DNA of 64,000 nucleotides from Synaphobranchus kaupii (taxonomy: Eukaryota; Chordata; Actinopteri; Anguilliformes; Synaphobranchidae). This document shows positions 24,239 to 50,603 of the stretch, piece by piece. The stretch lies in NCBI GenBank assembly GCA_029718625.1, contig CM056376.1, positions 122,165,080-122,229,079 of the forward strand. The letters run 5' to 3'. How positions within the stretch are numbered: the stretch's first letter is position 1; each line of letters starts with the position of its first letter. The position numbers and the translations under genes were made by a program. The notes under the pieces were generated by a model. The model did not search any database and had not been told where the DNA came from. It was given only the letters and a program-made list of their open reading frames with translations.

Positions 24239-25917
24239 AAAATTTATTGACAGCTACACCGGCTTAGGGAGCAGGAAGCAAGAAAGGCCATGGGGTGCCA
24301 TGGCTGGAGAGGACAAGATGGGGGGGTGGGGGAGAGAAGATGCGGGACAGGGATGAGGAAGAGCAGGGGGAGTTGGGTGAACAATGGCATAGCTACAGAT
24401 GTCATTAATTAAAATAAATCATAATACAAAATATAACATCACATAAAATTTGAAAAGCTGACCCATTTCATTAAAAAAAAAACCTATTCCATTAAAAGCT
24501 AAATCCAGGATTGGAGAAACTCCTCCCGTAGATTCAGTCTTTAAGGGAATGGACCATACTATTTAAAAAAATAAAAAGTAGCTGTCACCAACTATCCAGA
24601 CAGTTTTAGCTGTGTAAGAGGAATAAAATTAAATGCATCTCATTGCAATATACAATGATACATTCTGGATGCAAGCTATTAAAAACATCATCCACAATCT
24701 AGACATGATACTTTAATATTGTCAATATGCTGTTTGGTCCAATTGCATAAGGCGAGCTACGCTTGAAAAATTAGCAATGAAAGAGAAATACACTCAAGTA
24801 TATTATGTAAATAACTAGTTTAAGGCACAGTGATTAAAAAAGAAAAATGGTTCACAATGAAAGGTGGGTACAGAAACTCACAGTTGAGGCTTCGGCTTTC
24901 CATCGTTGTGTCTGCAAAAGAAATTAAAAATTCAAGGTTACAACCAGTCTGTGTAATGAGACCATGCACTAGGGTGGGAAACTTCTGAAATTTTCACGCA
25001 TGCAAATAGATTCTTATTAAAATGCTTCGTAGATGACCACAGCTGACGTTATTTCATCTTCTTTCATTGTGATTTGCGTTAGCTAGGGTGATCATATAGC
25101 TATTGTATATTTTATCCACACAAAAAAAATTAGGACAGGTTCGGGCGGGCATTATTAACATAATAGGCTACTCTGCTGGGTTATTGGAACGAGCAAAACC
25201 TAACCAGACATTTTTAGGAATTTAGAAATCCCGCAAGGACCTATTTTTATACAGTCTATGGCCTGGACGGATTTTTTGGGTCGCAAGCTTGCTGACAGCT
25301 TGCTACCTATTTAGAGCAGCTCTTCGGGACATTTATAATAAAAGTAGTCTTGTACGTAAATGTGATTGATTGACCGTCAATATCGTTAATGGCAATCATA
25401 ACGTTACCCTATGTTCGCCTTAGCCTGCCTAGGCCTAACGTAACCAATCTCACTGTCAAGCTGGTATGCTAGCTAATGGAATTAGCCTACCTCCGATCTG
25501 AGTTGGGTGGAATATTAATGTACTTTAAATTGTACTGTAAATTGAAGATAACTGAATAAACGTTATAACATAACACAATGATGTGACGAATTTCACACAG
25601 TCAATGCAAATAAATAACACAGTAAAACCGTGAAAATGAAATGATATAATAAACATTAGCTTAACTTACCGTGAATTCGCTTGCAATATAAAACCAGAGC
25701 TCCCGCTTCTAACTTCTCCCGCTTTCCAGAATCTCCGCCCCGAACTGTCAATCATACTGTGCCTGGACAGAGACCCTCCCATGAAGACCATATCCGGTTC
25801 ACCCTGCTCCAAGCAAAGGTCAAGTCGGCTCCACTGAGCAGGCGCAGTTCGTCCAAACAGCCGGCGAAAAAGACTTCCGTGTTTCAATTTGGTTTTTCCG
25901 AGGCCATGGAAAGGCAA
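24239..25917 (-). other. Possible two-exon minus-strand transcript, unrecognised
   Basis: A minus-strand open frame (25917-25666) is interrupted by a good donor, ACG|GTAAGTTA, at about 25670. About 770 bases further along the transcript an acceptor TTTTGCAG precedes ACACAACGATGG at about 24912. Joining these keeps the frame and adds HNDGKPKPQL before a stop, followed by a 3' end with AATAAA at about 24241-24246. A CRE-like GTGACGTCAC sits at about 25921-25930, where a promoter would be. The peptide is not one I know, and the region shares the motif TATTTTTATACAGTCTATGG (25239 and 25945) with common fish repeats, so it may be repeat sequence. Confidence 0.25.
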
Positions 25918-25977
25918 TGGGTGACGTCACAGTGGCTTTGTCCATATTTTTATACAGTCTATGGTCTGAACGCTACA

Positions 25978-27515
25978 CGCCGACATTTCAACACAAAAAT
26001 GTTCACTGGGTAACAGAAAAAAAGCTATGGTTATTTAGTCTTCAAATGGCCATTTATTAATCATATAACCTCAAGATATTTTGCTAGTGTATTGACAAAT
26101 GCAGACTTCCCCTGATAAAATATGCTAGGCCTATAACTCGTTTCATTCTGAACTAATTTTCGTGTTATAAATGTGAGAAATATCTGCATAACACCTTATT
26201 TACAAATTTCCCAGAGAAGCTAGCCTATTTGTAAAACGTCTTTTCATAGCCTACAAGAGTTGTCAAAATGTTGTCAGAGCTGATTATGATATAAGCTATG
26301 CATTAAATATCTAAGTGGAGGGTTAATAATGCTAGACTGTATGACATATGATAGCCTATACAAATGTATTTCATAGATAACTGAGCAGTTATTGCTCCAA
26401 ACTTTAATAATAATATTCATTTTACGTCGCAGTTCAATATAGCCTCGCTATATGACTTGGTGCACATCTAATTCTATAACATTATATTCTCAGTCAAGCT
26501 GATCTCTTGGATAACGAAGCTATTTTCCCCCTGCTACGAGTAGGTTAACCCCAGTAAAATTGCATAGCCTAGTTTGAAACGTAGGCAACCAGTTGGTAAG
26601 AAAAGCGGAGGTATCTAAACGTGTAAAAAGTCACGCGGAATAGACTACTGCAACTTGCTCTAAGAATTCCAGCTCATTTTGTAGGCTAATTATAACTGGG
26701 TTATATTTCTGCAGAATGCGATGTCCTGGAGTAAGAAACTGTGGGTGCGCGATCATTATTAGGCTACACCTTGTTAATGACGCTTACCCTATGCACGGTG
26801 TCCCCCTAGTGGTAGCCGTTGGCGTCCCAATTATAGCAACCTATTCATATTTCTCTGAAATTATAAATTACTTTACAACAAAAAACCTCGACATTTTGAC
26901 AACTCGTGTAGGCTATAATCGTTAAAAGGCCTTTTGCAAATGTGCTAGCTGCTCTGGGAAATTTGGCAATAAGGTACCTGTGTTATGCAGATATGTCTGA
27001 CGTTTATAACACAAAAATTAGTTCAGCATTAAGGGCGTTATAGACCTAGCATATTTTCTCAGGGGAAGTCTGCATCTGTCAATACACTACCAAAATACGC
27101 TGATCTTTATGTGACTTATATATTAGCCTATATGTAACCTATAAAACAACGCATAAGTGAGCGGTATTTAGTTTTTTATATTTAAGGACTGAGCAACCAA
27201 TGATCATAGCTGAACATACCCCTTTCATGCCGACTTGAAATGTATAGGTCTACGACTTGAAATAAATAGGCCTACGCCTTGAAATAAATGCGAGTGGAAA
27301 TAAATAGGCTACCCATTGAAATAAATAAAAGAGACGTAAAATAATGAATATTTATTTTCACACACGCCAATAACAGCTTGTTTAGCCTGATCTTCCGAGA
27401 AAAAAGTCCAAGCGTGATTTTGAGGTTATATAATTACAAAATAGGCATTTGAAGACTAAATAACCATTGTTTTTTTATGTTACCCAGTGAGCATTTTTCT
27501 GTTGAAAAGTCGGCG
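25978..27515. mobile_element. Large inverted-repeat (foldback) element
   Basis: The left arm (about 25978-26240) starts CGCCGACATTTCAACA, and the right arm (about 26921-27515) ends TGTTGAAAAGTCGGCG. Complementary landmarks include GTTCACTGGGTAAC against GTTACCCAGTGAGC and CAGACTTCCCCTGA against TCAGGGGAAGTCTG. The right arm is interrupted by AAATAAATAGGC-type repeats (27250-27330). No transposase ORF is visible, so it would be non-autonomous. I could not fix a target duplication. Confidence 0.65.
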
Positions 27516-27959
27516 GAACTACAATGGTGGTGTCATCTGCATATACCCACTGAGCACAAACCTATATAAACGTTAAAATGTTGGTGAAATATGGAATACC
27601 ATCCAAGCTCTCATTTGGCCATTTTTAGACAGTCTGAAATCTACAATATAAATGTGCACAATTAATGTTATAATTTTCATATGTGATTCAGTTGTAAATT
27701 CAAAGACAAACAATATGGATTAATGTGGATGCATTTCTCAAAATGTCATTGGTTTGGCAAGCGAAATCCGGCCGACACGTAGATGCAATTTCACCGCATG
27801 AAGTGTATCACTTAAAATGTCAAAACATTTAGCCAATTTGTTGCGACAAGAAGCTTGGGCAAACAACATGGCACGAGTTTCTATCCGAGGCAAACAGAGT
27901 TTTTAGCCAAAGATAATGTTGCACGAATTTCTGCTATGCGCATGTGTGTGGACTTCTAC

Positions 27960-28435
27960 ATTTGAACACACTGGTAAACACGTGACCTCGATGGCTCAGT
28001 GGAAACGCTCTTGTCTTCAGATTCGAGGATTGTGAGTTCGATTCCTACTTGCTGTGCTGTTTATTTACATGAAAACATTTGGTTGAAACGTGGTCTAAAC
28101 AAGAACTCTTGAAAGAGGTCGACAAATACATGTAGAAAAAAAATAACTTTGGAACCATTTTAATAGGTCTTTTCACTCACTGCAATAGACATTTATTTTT
28201 GGGCTTTTAGCCTGAAAATTGCCCACTGGGAAGGACAAGGTCCTCTAGTAGCTCAACCAGGTAAATCACATGTCATCAGCGATTCCTGTTTTCCACAACA
28301 TGGGTTCAAATCCAGCTCAAGATAAACCTCAAAGGCCATTCTCTCTCTCCCCCTGATTTTCTAGTCTCTCATTGATTACTGTCCAATAAAGCCAAAATCA
28401 CCATCTACTCGGCAGCAGAAGAACAGGCCAAAGAT
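27960..28435 (+). mobile_element. tRNA-like SINE heads and tail
   Basis: Two tRNA-like units follow each other. At about 27985-28055 there are GATGGCTCAGTGGAAACG and AGTTCGATTCC. At about 28246-28325 there are TAGCTCAACCAGG and GGGTTCAAATCC, followed by a tail ending near CCAATAAAGCCAAAA (28380-28396), typical of fish SINEs. Neither folds into a full tRNA. Confidence 0.5.
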
Positions 28436-28439
28436 CTAA

Positions 28440-29715
28440 TAATAGTTGCACAATCAAGTTGTAGGAATGTTCTGAGGACTTGAGAGGAACTTATCATTAT
28501 GACATCCAAGTAACACATTGCAACGTTTGTGACATTTATGGAATGTTCCTGAAATGTTCTTTAGTTATGTTGGAGTAACATTCCCCTATATATACACTCC
28601 AGAATGTTCCCAAAATAACGTTTTGTAATGATGTGGCAAGAATGTATGGGGAATGTTAGCAATGTACTCCAGTCTCACAGTAAGGGAACGTTAAATTCAA
28701 GTGTTAGATAAATCCAAAAGGAACGTTTCTACTAACATTACGAGAACATTCCCTTAATGTTACATAGAATGTTCCTGTAATGTGAAGGGGAAGTTCCACA
28801 AACAAGTTCAAGGAATGTTCTGAGGACTTCAGAGGAACACAACATTATGACATCCAGGGAAGACATTGCAACATTTGTGGGATGTTCCTGGAATGTTATT
28901 TTGTCATCTTGGAGTAACATTCTCCTATAAACCCAGAATGTTCAAAAAATAATGTTTTGTAATGATGTGGCAAGAATGTATGGGGAATGTTAGTAATGTA
29001 CTCCGGTCTCACAGTAAGGGAACATTAAATCCAAGCATTAGAGAAACCCAAAGGGAACGTTTCGACTAACATTCCGAGAACACTCACTTAATGTTACATA
29101 GAATGTTCCTGTAATGTGAAGGGGAAGTTCGACAATCAAGTTTTAGGAATGTTCTGAGGACTTGAAAGGAACTCAACATTATGACATCCAGGGAACGCAT
29201 TGCAACATTTGTGACATTTATGGGATGTTCCTGGAATGTTCTTTTGTTATTTTGGAGTAAAATTCCCCTATATATACACCCCAGAATGTTCCCAAAATAA
29301 TGTTTTGTAATGACGTGGCAAGAATGTATGGGGAATGTTAGCAATGTACTCCAGTCTCACAGTAAGGGAACGTTAAATCCAAGCGTTAGAGAAACCAAAA
29401 GGGAACGTTTGGACTAACATTCATAGAATATTCCACTTATTTTACATAGAATGTTCCTGTAATATTTGTGGAATGTGAAGGGGAAGTTCCACAATCAAGT
29501 TTTAGGAATGTTCTGAGGACTTGAAGGGAACTAAACATTATGACATCCAGGGAACACATTGCAATGTCTGTGACATTTATGGGATGTTCCTGGAATGTTC
29601 TTTTGTGATCTTGGAGTAACATTCCCCTATACACCCCAGAATGTTCCCAATGTAATGTTCTGCAATGACATTACAGGGCTGTATAGGGAACATTCTTTAA
29701 AGATCCCAAACGTTC
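28440..29715. repeat. Tandem array II, about 3.6 units of 335-360 bp
   Basis: Units begin with TGTTCTGAGGACTT (about 28467, 28815, 29150, 29509) and include GGGATGTTCCTGGAATGTTC, CCCAGAATGTTCCCAAA and GGGGAATGTTAGCAATGTAC. The units are rich in GAATGTTC, the reverse complement of the GAACATTC motif of array I, so the two arrays are related in motif though not in period. Confidence 0.9.
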
Positions 29716-30633
29716 CTCGTTACCTGGGTGGATTAATTAATTTTCCATTTACCGTGAATTACAAATAAATCAAAGTTTTAGTCATATTTTTAAATTGATT
29801 GCGGTACATGTTTTTAATGGGGGTATTTTAGCCAACACGGTAGACCTAGGCCTACTAATGGTTTGTATGTCGGTAGCTGATCTAGCTATCATTAATTATA
29901 AAAACATTGCATTTGCAAGGTAGCTACAGTAGCCTAGTTCAAGCTTTAAAATACAACACTCGAAACACCACAGCAGTCAATGACCATTGTCACTAAGAAA
30001 ATCAATAAATCTGCTGTCATGAAATCCATATAGCTCTCCCTTTGTGACTTTTACAAAACATCCGTATTGAACATTCTCATATAATTGGAATATCGATATT
30101 ACATAAGTAAATAACGTTATAAACACTTAGGCTACTTAAATGGCCATGAAATTTACCGTCGTTAATGTTGCCTGCATGCTTGATAATGTCATTTAATAAC
30201 GCGATGTTTGACTAGTAGGCTAACGTTGCAAAATGACAAGGCTGTAGGAAACCCTGAAAAGTGGCGAACTCTCTGTGCTGTATAGGTATGGTGCATGGCC
30301 TGCCAAGTTCCCCCCTTAAAATATACTTGTTTGCCACATTCTAGGAGTGCAGTGTATTGCCTACCTGTCTGACTTCCATTTTCTTGTGATAATGATTATG
30401 AGTTGCCAAGTAACTCTGAAGCAATCTATTGTTATCGCAGGATTATCGGTACAGCAGGGTTAATATTTAATTGCGACAAAGAAACTAGGGCAAAGTCTGA
30501 AGGCACCTATTAAGATCTACCATACAATCATTGGTCTTATTCATGATCAGTACAGTCGTCATCAGCTGCGGGGAGTCATATAGGCTACTGGGGTGTCACT
30601 CACAAAGTCCGGAGTAGAGTTGGAGAAGCCGCC

Positions 30634-44250
<13,617 letters not shown>

Positions 44251-44286
44251 AGAGCGCTAGTTCAAGCACCCCAAACTGCACCACTG

Positions 44287-44287
<1 letters not shown>

Positions 44288-44337
<50 letters not shown>
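44288..44337. repeat. (TG)n microsatellite in the carboxylesterase 3' UTR
   Basis: About 25 TG units starting 38 bases after the stop codon. A likely polyadenylation signal AATAAA follows at 44633-44638. Confidence 0.95.
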
Positions 44338-44338
<1 letters not shown>

Positions 44339-44340
<2 letters not shown>

Positions 44341-46241
44341 GTGTGTGCTTAATCATGGCTATCAGGCATATTACTGGAATGAAACATTCAATTAGCAAGA
44401 ATACATAAACATTCTCCATAATATAGAAATACAAATATACTGCTCTGATATTTTCAGGATTAAACAAAAATAAGTTTCTGATATTGAATTGATAAATTAA
44501 CCAATTGACATGTAAAAACTATTACTCATTTTAGAAGTATGAAATCTGGACAGAGAAAATATTCCATCTAAAATTTTATTAAATCGTCTTCATATCTGTA
44601 ACTGTAAACTGAACCAAAACCTATGCAAATCTAATAAAACGGGCAAAAAACAATGTATATCAATTAAAAAAGTCCATGATTATCTTTGGATATTTGACTG
44701 TTTTTGAAGATTTTGTCTTAAATTAAATTAAAATGTCTTAAATTAGATGTTGCCTTAGTTTAGAATTCCTCTTATCTAATATCTGTAACACTAAAATTAA
44801 CAAAATCCTATGTATATCTAATACAAATGGGTATTTGACCCATGTTTTACAGTGACACTGATGCAGTTTCATTCCTCAAAAAAACAGTTTGAAGCTCAAG
44901 TAACAAGTATCATAAAATGGGACTATAATGGGAGTGATAAAGAAAAACACTATCGGTACGATTTTCTTCTTCCCATTTTTCCTGCCAAACTGCCTGCCTC
45001 CATCGCGATGTTATCCAATGGTGAGAATTATTTTTTGAGGGTATGGTCCGTATACCTGCCCATCAAGCTTATCGTCCAATACAAACGCTTCATACTAATG
45101 TTTTTTAATGTTAATGTAGCTAATGGCTTCATGCTTTCCAAGAAGCTACTGTGGCCTAGAGGTTAGAACTGCAGTCTCTCACACAGGATTGTGGGTTCGA
45201 GCCCAGCAGGGCACATGCTTATTTTCCACAAAAACAAACTGTTAAGTACTTTTCATTTCTTAGACTGTTATTATTTTCACATTAACACATTAACGTATTT
45301 TTATTGCAAATTATGATTCATGGTTAGTCACTTAAAAAAAAACAAAAAAAACAATAGCCTCCGAATGTGGCTCTAGTCTACGCTACTCTGCTGATAATGT
45401 AGCTTACTACAAACACTTTTAATTATAATAATAATAATAAGAAGAAGAAGAAGAAGAAGAATCTCTGGTATGCACTTTCTTAGTAGTATCTATTGTTTTC
45501 TTTCTGGCTTCCTAGGAGCCAAGATTCCTAGGAAATATGCGTTGTCCAATTAAGCTTGTTCGCCAACGTTACTTCCTGCTTCTCGTCAGGAAGCAGATTC
45601 AAGCTAGGCTACTACGAAGCGAATCAACATGCATTATAGCCTACATTCATTGCACTACAGAAAACTAAACTAAACCTAGCTGTCCGGTACCAAAACATTT
45701 CCCGCAGGTAACGTTTTACACTACCGGGAAAAAAAACTCTGCTGTGCTTATAAACTCACTAGCTCGCTCGCTAGCTCGTAGCCCACACATGGAAGGTTGG
45801 AGTTACGCATCTGGCAATCCAGTGTTGAATAGCCTAACTCTGCTGTGCTTATGAACTCACTAGCTCGCTCGCTAGCTCATAGCCCACACATGGAAGGTTG
45901 GAGTTACGCATCCGGCAATCCAGTGTTGAATAGCCTAACGTTAAATGCATTTCATAGAATACTAATAGCCCTATTTTAAAGCTGTATTTCCATATTTTAC
46001 TGATGCAAACTATTTAGGCTGTATGTCTTTCAGCTAGAATGTGTTTGCATCTAGCCCATTGTGCATGCATGTCTCCATATACACTTGGTTCATTCATTTA
46101 CATGCTTCTTCATGATCCATAGCTCAGGTGGTGCTGTTCATTGTATTTCATTACATATTAAATACTGCTCATCTACAAACTCTTTTAATGTAATTGTGTG
46201 CTGTGTAATAGGATAACTGTTCTCATTCTTGTCAATAGAGG
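44339..46241. other. 3' UTR and intergenic region with small repeats
   Basis: Holds a tRNA-like segment at about 45145-45212 (box A-like TGGCCTAGAGGTTAGAA, box B GGTTCGAGCCC; T-stem weak, probably a SINE head), a trinucleotide run ATAATA.../AAGAAG... (about 45423-45462), and an exact-looking 101-bp tandem duplication at 45735-45936 (CTAGCTCGCTCGCTAGCTCG in each). No gene seen. Confidence 0.5.
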
Positions 46242-46249
46242 GCGTTATG

Positions 46250-46536
46250 CATAGGCGGCGAATGTATAAGGCTTGGAGAGGCTTAGCCTCCCCAAATGCC
46301 TAATAAATTAATTAAATACATTAAAATTGGCCGAGTATTCATTGACGAACGGACTTTTGGGTCTGGCCGATAGAGCCAACAAGCACAGCAAACAGCCAAC
46401 AGCGCAGCGCTGCGCTTGTTACAATGTAACAAATGTATCATTTTGATCCAACCGTAGCACGTGCCACCAGCCCCCTGCGGTGACGTGCCGTCTAGACTTG
46501 GCTGCTAGCTAGCTAGCTTGTATGAAGGTGGAAGGG

Positions 46537-46585
<49 letters not shown>

Positions 46586-47650
46586 TCTCTGAAATACAAT
46601 AAAATGTAATCTTGTCTATACATGAGTGTGTGTGTGATTTGCTACTTTTCGCCAATGCATAGGCTAGCCTACAAATTGCACATCTAGCAATAACGAAACT
46701 GAAATAGACTAAGGCGTATCTACCAATCTGTCTGCACAAATCAATGCATGCATAGGCTATAATAAACAAACGTTAAATGCAAGATGCATGATTTCTGCAG
46801 AATGATTGCACCCATCCACGTTGCTGTATTGTCTTGCACGACCACGTTGTTTAGCCTACTAGGCTACAGTATAGGCAGTGGCGGCTCCTGAGCTGAAAAT
46901 TGGGGTAGCGGAAAACTTCCCTTTAAACTGATTATTGGTCTTAATAATTTTTTATTTAAGTTTCCTTGATTAACAATAGGCTACATCAGCGTTTAATTCA
47001 CCAATTACTCAATGTCATCAAATGTAGCCGGTTCTCCTAAATTAGGCTATTAGGCAAGTAATAAAATTATTTTAACTTGCATCGCAAAATTGTGCACATT
47101 TTAATCAACATTATAATTGTGGATACATGTGCTCTTCGTTCTCCGCACTCTTAATTCCGAAAATATTAATGGAAATTAAACGATCTTAAAGCTCAGCTTT
47201 TGTTAGATTATTTTTTTTATTTAGCACAACCTGCACTGAGTATAGGTTACACATAGCTCACAGTGTCTGGAGTTATTTAATTAATAATGGATATTAGGAA
47301 GTTTTTCTCGGTCGCGGACAAAACGGAAAATTATGTTTCACCGGAGAAGACCGGGGAAGTGGCGGGGGCAGTTGCAATCGCCAGAGATTGTGTCCGAGAA
47401 GGACGAGGGGAGAGTTTTAAACCTGCCGCCGCCGTTACCCACATGCTACACGGAGACTGTGTCCGAGGACGAGGGGAGACCGCCGCCGCCTGCATGCACA
47501 CCCTCAACGGACTGCACCGCTGCTAAAGTCCCCTCCGACCTGGGAAGGTTGTTGGTATTATTAATTAATGCTCAGGTTGGCTGCCATGCCACTTTGCCCT
47601 GTACCTCGGAAACTAATGGGTGCATTATACAGCCAGCAGTTGGATGCGCG

Positions 47651-47745
<95 letters not shown>

Positions 47746-48685
47746 CGTTGGGAAGGGGGAGGGGGTTGTGGCTGTGTTTGGCAGTGCAGTCAAACGATCG
47801 TTCCTGTTTTTTTTGCTTAGACTACGAGCAGGCCTAGCTACTTCTAGGGACAATGATCTTGTGATCTGTGTGTTTTATGGCTGATTGTCAGTTTTGAGTT
47901 GGTGTAACTAGGCTACTTTTGATTGATCACTCACTGATGTGGTTGGTCTAAAATGGAATGTTGCATATCATAAGCAGACCGTTCTCACTCAGCATTTGAT
48001 GGCAGTTGTTCAGTCGCAGTCTGTCCGTAATCTGTGATGTGTGTGTTGATGTAATGGACTACTCTCAGTGTGTAAATCAATGGAATAACTGAATCATTGT
48101 AAATTCCAATGTTTAACATAATCTGTTTATTAACTGAAGTACTTTAGATCGCCTTATAGGTTGCTATTACATTTGTGCATATTTGATCGTTTCTATATGC
48201 CCTAATTTATACCAGTTTCAAGGCAGAAAACCCACTACACTTCCGCGACGCTCCTAGGCCTCTCAATAGAGGGAAAGTGATACATTTCGGATACAAATGT
48301 AGCAGCGCCACGTCCACGCTCGCATTCCAAAACTGCAACATTGTATCGCTCTCCCAATTCAAGCGCAAAATTATCACTGAAACTCTCCTTGCAAGCGACT
48401 CACTGTCATGCTAAATCATAGTTTTCTGAGCACTTTTTCCAGCACATACCTACAGCGTCAGCATGAAGTGCTGTAATTTTATGACACATGAACCCGCGAT
48501 AAAAACAAAAAAAATTTAAATCCCGTCTCACTGGCCCCCCTCTCACGCAGTTTCCCTTTAAAAAGTAATTAGAATTCACTTATTTCAAAGCTGTTCTGTA
48601 AAAAAATCGCTGAAACGGAAGGAGGAGCACAGCCCCCCCATAACGTCCTAGCCTTCCCTAACGAAAAAATCACCCGCCGCCTATG
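46250..48685. mobile_element. hAT-like element, 2.4 kb, 8-bp target duplication
   Basis: Ends CATAGGCGGCG... and ...CGCCGCCTATG, flanked by the direct repeat GCGTTATG (46242-46249 and 48686-48693). It contains two TG microsatellites (46541-46584, 47652-47733) and a transposase-like start at 47287. An internal CAGTGGCGGCTCCTGAG at about 46876 looks like the left end of a second, nested hAT element whose right end I did not find. Confidence 0.75.
47287..47526 (+). pseudogene. First-exon remnant of a hAT transposase
   Basis: An ATG opens MDIRKFFSV, a start shared by many fish hAT transposases of the zinc-finger MYM-like type, but only 79 codons remain and no downstream domain is visible before the microsatellite. 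It was probably the first exon of the nested element. Confidence 0.45.
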
Positions 48686-48787
48686 GCGTTATGGTTACGT
48701 AAATGTCTGCATACATTTCTTTGGAATGCATGTTTCTCTCCGTGTTTATCTTCATGCATTATTCATCATTAGTTAGTTATAAAAAAT

Positions 48788-49978
48788 AAGTGATATCAGA
48801 TCAAAAACGCCTACGACGTAAAAAAAAAGCCAAGTTACTCACGCATAGCCTACATAGCGCTGTCTATAAGTTCTTAATTCCAACTTGCAAAAACTAGGCC
48901 TGCATTTAAAAGTCTTTATCAAAATGTGGCCAAGTTACAACTAACAATATTGCCTATCGTAGCTCACACTAAATAAACTAACTCTATTCCAAAGCAATGT
49001 GATCCAAACTTTGCTAAATTATTTAATGCAACTTGGCCCTGTGTTTCTTCATCTTACCATCTCAAGAGAATGCGGTCAATGAAACTGTATGTGCCACATC
49101 AAACTGCAAAATGAAAATAATTTATAGTGGATTCAGATGTGTTGCACTTAGAAATTAAACAGACAAATTACTACACTATAGGGCATGTTTGAACAATTGT
49201 CTGAATCCACTGCTTTGGGTCTATGAAAAGCACAAAATGAATAAAATGTATTATTATCATTATTATGTATTGATTTATTTATTTGGATTTCTATCAAAAC
49301 CTGTGTGGTCCTACAGAGCATAGATATCCTTGTGTTCACAAAATTATGTTTGCAAATATCATAAATACTGTTATGTTAAAGAAATTGGTAATATTACCCA
49401 CAAACATGTCTGGATACGTTTGTAAAAATGCTATATGTAGGCTATTTTCTAGGTAAAAATATTACTAATTTTTATCTATATTTATTCATCACCCCTTTCT
49501 CTATTGGACATGATGTTTCTTCATGTAAATGTCTGTTTGTGAATTGTAAATAATTCTGTAGCAGCAGTTAACATTTTAAAACCTGTACATTTTCTAAAGT
49601 AAACTTGCCAACAAAGTACAACCATATCCTTTCTGGAGGGTAATTATTCAACTGTTAAAAACATTCATTGAAATCATATGTTGTTCCATGAGGCACAATC
49701 TCTTCACATGCAAAGATGAAGAAACACAGGACCAAGCTGCATTAAGTAATTTAGGAAACTTTGGATAGCGTTGCTTTGGAATAGAGCTAGTTTATTTAGT
49801 GTGAGCTACGATAGGCAATATTGTTAGTTGTAACTTGGTCACATTTTGATATCAAGACTTTTAAAGGCAGGCCTAGTTTTTGCAAGTTGGAATTAAGAAC
49901 TTATAGACAGCGCTATGTAGACTATGCGTGAATAACTTGGCTTTTTTTTAACGTCATAGACGTTTTTGACCAGATATT
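48788..49978. mobile_element. Large foldback element with arms of about 260 bp
   Basis: The left arm (about 48788-49055) and right arm (about 49720-49978) are near-perfect inverted copies: ATCAAAAACGCCTACGACGT against ACGTCATAGACGTTTTTGAC, CAATATTGCCTATCGTAGCT against AGCTACGATAGGCAATATTG, and TGTTTCTTCATCTT against AAGATGAAGAAACA. The 660-base centre has no supported ORF. I could not define a target duplication. Confidence 0.85.
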
Positions 49979-50325
49979 CTTTTTCCATAAGGGGAGCCAG
50001 GTTGGGAGTTTAGCCAGGACACCAGGGAAACCCCTACTCTTTGTGATGTGTCATGGGATCTTTAATGACCACAGTGGTAGTCAGGACCTCAGTTTAACGT
50101 CTCATCCGAAAGACGACATCTCCTACAGCAGTGTACCCATAACTGCACTGGGGCATTGGGGTTTATTTAACCAGAGGGAAGATTGACCCCTACTTGCCCA
50201 CCAACACCACTTCCAGCAGCAACTTAGTTTTCCCAGGAGGTCTCCCATCCAAGTACTACTAACAAGCCCACACCTGCTTAACTTCAGCCATTCAGCAAGA
50301 GCAGATTGCATGGTGGTATGGTGCT
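49979..50325 (-). mobile_element. 5S-derived SINE (copy 2, truncated)
   Basis: Shares the body and the 5S-like head (GTCTCCCATCCAAGTACTAC, CACACCTGCTTA, GATTGCATGGTGGTATGG) with the copies at 16921-17590 and 54471-54966. It is truncated at the left, directly against the foldback element. Confidence 0.7.
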
Positions 50326-50603
50326 GTTTAAGAGCAAGAGTTTTCAAACTTGGCCCTGGGAAACCTCAGTTTATGCTGGCTTTCATACCAACTGCAATTG
50401 TAATCCCTGGATTGCAATGAACTGTTAATTGTTCTTAAAGTGCTTTCAATGTCGATTGAGAGATGATTTCCTCTTAAATCACATTGTCAGAAATAGCTAT
50501 GCATGCCATTAAGAATAAAAGTCCCATATTCACATCCCTGAACTTTCACTCAGATAAATACTGTTTTCTGCCATGTTCATTATAGAAAATGATTCCTTTG
50601 GAA

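Noticed and set aside
45145..45212. Functional tRNA genes here and at 6900-6965, 20455-20525 and 27985-28055
   Set aside because: Box A and B motifs are present, but acceptor and T stems pair poorly and the flanks look like SINE remnants.
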